From the NCBI RefSeq assembly GCF_943734655.1, contig NC_071355.1:237488027-237552026 (forward strand): a stretch of 64,000 bases of DNA, read 5' to 3'. Under the pieces are notes generated by a model. That model did not search any database. It saw only the letters and a list, made by a program, of their open reading frames with translations, and had not been told where the DNA came from. Position 1 is the first letter of the stretch. Each line of letters starts with the position of its first letter. Positions 60,501 through 64,000 of the stretch are shown here, piece by piece. The position numbers and the translations under genes are program-made. The stretch comes from Sabethes cyaneus (lineage: Eukaryota; Arthropoda; Insecta; Diptera; Culicidae).

Positions 60501-61725
60501 GCTCGTATGAAAGTTGGACAATTGCCAATGTTGAGTATTCCAAGGTTGGTACCACTCAAATATTCCATCAAATCAGAGCCTCTCAGATTGATATCCGAGC
60601 TGCCCCAAATGATGTGATGGGCATTGGCATCACTGCCTACAATGAGCGGAAGCCCACTAGATTGGCAGTATCTCACCACATTTCTGAAATCGTCGCTGGG
60701 AGACGGTTCATCGTGTGCAGAACAGTAGACATAGCGCCTAGGGACATCATCCACGACGAGTTCTACTGTGACTGCACAAATATCTCGAGTAGTCAACTCA
60801 GAGATAAGGCATGCACTTATTGACCTATGCAACAATATGCATGCCCTGGGCATCAAACGAGGATTTGTCATACCAGTTTTGCTGAAAGCAGCAAAGTTCT
60901 GGTTTCCAATATCCGTCGAATGAAAGTACCCCTTGCGAAAATATGGCTCCTGAACCAATGCGATGGTGACAGAGCCATTAAAAAGTTTGCGCATAAATAC
61001 AAATTTGCTGCCCGTTTGTGTTGAAGATTTATTTGTGCGACCCTAACTATTTGACTAGCGGAGTATATGCACAAACAATCTCCAACACAGATCAGACAGC
61101 AAATTGTAAGCGAAGCCAATTATATTGGCCAGAACGCACTTAGCGTAAAACCCATAAGGGAAATTAGGCAGGACTACTATGCTGTTCCCACGAAACGCAA
61201 GGGACAACAAAGATCGACCGTACCAGAGCCCCGCATGGCACAGTAGGGGCCAGATGCCCAAAGCACTCCGTTCGCGACTGGCATGTTTTCACCCCTCCAG
61301 CCATTCAGTCATCGGCACGGAGGTAGACCTTGACTTAGGGGCTCCTGATTTGCCGACTCCCGGCAGGATCAGGTCCCGTGGCTCAATTTTTGCCCAAACG
61401 TACAATTCGGCACCAACCGCCAAAGGGCCTAACTGCAGATTGTGTAAAACAGACCGATTTAGAGTCTCTCTCTCTCTGTGCTAAGCCAGCTGAGAAAATA
61501 ACTCTCTCCCGGTGTGCCCACACCCCGCAGCCGCACCCTCCGAAAAACCTGCGCCGAACTGCATGATTAGGTAGCCGGAAACCACACGGCGAGTGTTCCA
61601 CCTTCTCTGTCTGCAAACGACAACCAAGGTTGCGTACCACCAGGTGCGCAACTTTGGCTACCGTACCCCAGCCGGCACCTCGTGGAGGTAGAGACAGGAG
61701 TTAGAAAACAGAGGTGATATATTTG
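57587..61725 (-). mobile_element. RNase-H-bearing LINE (R1/I/Loa group) flanked by 55-bp direct repeats
   Basis: A 4.1-kb element read on the minus strand: 5' region 61,725-about 61,120 without a recognisable gag, ORF2 relic 61,119-57,850, and a 3' UTR to 57,587 without poly(A). It is bounded by a 55-bp exact repeat (57,532-57,586 and 61,726-61,780, begins cacaaagttttgcaagtttc), which I interpret as a long target duplication because it contains the junction of an older insertion. Confidence 0.7.
57850..61119 (-). pseudogene. LINE ORF2: endonuclease, partial reverse transcriptase, RNase H, zinc motif
   Basis: The endonuclease starts V-R-V-A-Q-I-N-L-Q-H-K near 61,050, and a frameshift near 60,990 leads into 'LFNGSVTIALVQEPYF'. 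It contains 'GLPLIVGSDANAHH' and 'ISDHCFIYFDHLG'. The reverse transcriptase has 'KSPGTDGIYPILLQKG', 'FRPISLTSFLLKSLERI' and motif A 'LGTFLDIEGAFDN', then breaks near 59,265. It resumes at 'GLILNSKLDWSTN', so roughly 150 codons with motif B and the catalytic YADD are deleted. RNase H follows: CYTDGSLYEGRAGAGVY, AEIFAIMCG, SDSQAAIKAL, 'HLVWVPGHSGITGNEWADEL'. A C-terminal CNLC...H...C motif ends it at 57,850. RNase H is intact-looking but the enzyme cannot be active. Confidence 0.85.
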
Positions 61726-61751
61726 CACAAAGTTTTGCAAGTTTCTGAGGA

Positions 61752-61965
61752 GTTTGGTTTAGGTATACGGCTTTTGCAGTCCACGAAATGATTTTAAAAC
61801 GATATTTGTTGTATATCCGACGTTTCGGCCGTTGGTTTCGGCCGTTGGTTTCGACCGAAACGTCGGATATACAACAAATATCGTTTTAAAATCATTTCGT
61901 GGACTGCAAAAGCCGTATACCTAAACCAAACACTATTCACAGTCGAAACCAGTAAAATACAAAGC
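61752..61965 (-). repeat. Palindromic, Penelope-like terminal hairpin
   Basis: Arms of about 80 bp ('ggtttaggtatacggctttt' through 'atatccgacgtttcgg' and complement) enclose a short loop with a tandem 'ccgttggtttcgg'. The minus strand upstream of the hairpin reads 'tattttactggtttcgactg', possibly an ORF end. The outer target duplication TTCTGAGGAGTT (57,549-57,560 and 61,966-61,977) is 12 bp, as for the Penelope-like copy at 45 kb. CGAAACGTC next to GGATATA resembles the 3' half of a hammerhead, but no CTGANGA box is present. Confidence 0.5.
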
Positions 61966-61977
61966 TTCTGAGGAGTT

Positions 61978-63336
<1,359 letters not shown>

Positions 63337-64000
63337 TCCCAGTCCCAGTCCCAGTCCCAGTCCCAGTCCCAGTCCCAGTCCCAGTCCCAGTCCCAGTCCC
63401 AGTCCCAGTCCCAGTCCCAGTCCCAGTCCCAGTCCCAGTCCCAGTCCCAGTCCCAGTCCCAGTCCCAGACCCAGTCCCAGTCCCAGTCCCAGTCCCAGTC
63501 CCAGTCCCAGTCCCAGTCCCAGTCCCAGTCCCAGTCCCAGTCCCAGTCCCAGTCCCAGTCCCAGTCCCAGTCCCAGTCCCAGTCCCAGTCCCAGTCCCAG
63601 TCCCAGTCCCAGTCCCAGTCCCAGTCCCAGTCCCAGTCCCAGTCCCAGTCCCAGTCCCAGTCCCAGTCCCAGTCCCAGTCCCAGTCCCAGTCCCAGTCCC
63701 AGTCCCAGTCCCAGTCCCAGTCCCAGTCCCAGTCCCAGTCCCAGTCCCAGTCCCAGTCCCAGTCCCAGTCCCAGTCCCAGTCCCAGTCCCAGTCCCAGTC
63801 CCAGTCCCAGTCCCAGTCCCAGTCCCAGTCCCAGTCCCAGTCCCAGTCCCAGTCCCAGTCCCAGTCCCAGTCCCAGTCCCAGTCCCAGTCCCAGTCCCAG
63901 TCCCAGTCCCAGTCCCAGTCCCAGTCCCAGTCCCAGTCCCAGTCCCAGTCCCAGTCCCAGTCCCAGTCCCAGTCCCAGTCCCAGTCCCAGTCCCAGTCCC
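63337..64000. repeat. (AGTCCC)n hexanucleotide array, at least 110 units
   Basis: Begins directly after the ACAG tract without spacer and runs off the window. The only variant noticed is a T-to-A change at 63,469 (agtcccagaccc). Confidence 0.95.

Noticed and set aside
61781..61932. Hammerhead ribozyme in the hairpin at 61.8 kb
   Set aside because: The GAAAC and cleavage-like half is present, but no CTGANGA box lies between the stem I strands.

Overview
The window looks like repeat-dense nuclear DNA of a dipteran, most likely a mosquito. No intact single-copy host protein-coding gene was recognised. The mosquito assignment rests on recognised repeat classes: tRNA-derived SINEs of the SINE200/Feilai type, an R1-clade LINE lying between (GT)n tracts, an RNase-H LINE, RTE-type fragments, a Helentron, TA-flanked MITEs and Penelope-like 3' ends. 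It is inference, because no database search was possible.

Layout. 1-1.0 kb: unassigned. 1.0-10.2 kb: a purine-rich satellite built on an approximately 11-bp unit (GTAAGAAAGAC) with a higher-order arrangement. Three copies of an AT-rich, approximately 190-bp spacer recur at about 4.99, 8.23 and 10.03 kb, and a fourth, split copy lies at 13.8 kb. This satellite has been hit by a tRNA-derived SINE, an 85-bp hairpin MITE, an unclassified 746-bp insert and a Penelope-like 3' end. 10.2-23.5 kb: further purine-rich blocks, a CAAGT-type minisatellite, several SINEs and a decayed Copia element. 23.5-33.5 kb: AT-rich DNA with an H2A pseudogene followed by a histone-type 3' stem-loop, RTE and Jockey-like reverse transcriptase fragments, and a duplicated promoter-like segment.

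33.5-40.9 kb: a Helentron. Its gene can be spliced in silico (five exons, four introns, frame kept throughout) into a protein of about 1,748 residues with HUH/Y2 Rep, Pif1-type helicase and a C-terminal apurinic-like endonuclease. It is the only large gene here that looks intact. Histone-type stem-loops lie on both sides of it.

45.0-54.2 kb: an R1-clade LINE on the minus strand fills the space between two (GT)n tracts. It has a UAAUG-type stop/start between ORF1 and ORF2. Its reverse transcriptase is broken by two nested DNA transposons, one TA-flanked MITE and one 1.93-kb foldback element. The foldback has CACAGTG termini and a 5-bp CGTCG target duplication, which are the hallmarks of Transib, the relative of RAG1. 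Penelope-like 3' ends lie on both sides, and the one at 45.1 kb carries a near-complete hammerhead-ribozyme motif.

55.9-64.0 kb: a TA-flanked terminal-inverted-repeat element, then a three-layer nest. An old interspersed repeat with an ACAG tail contains a palindromic Penelope-like end, which contains an RNase-H LINE lacking its reverse transcriptase catalytic segment. The window ends in about 400 bp of (ACAG)n followed by at least 660 bp of (AGTCCC)n. The main value of the window is as an insertion history: many insertions can be confirmed from target duplications or from an uninterrupted paralogous repeat copy.
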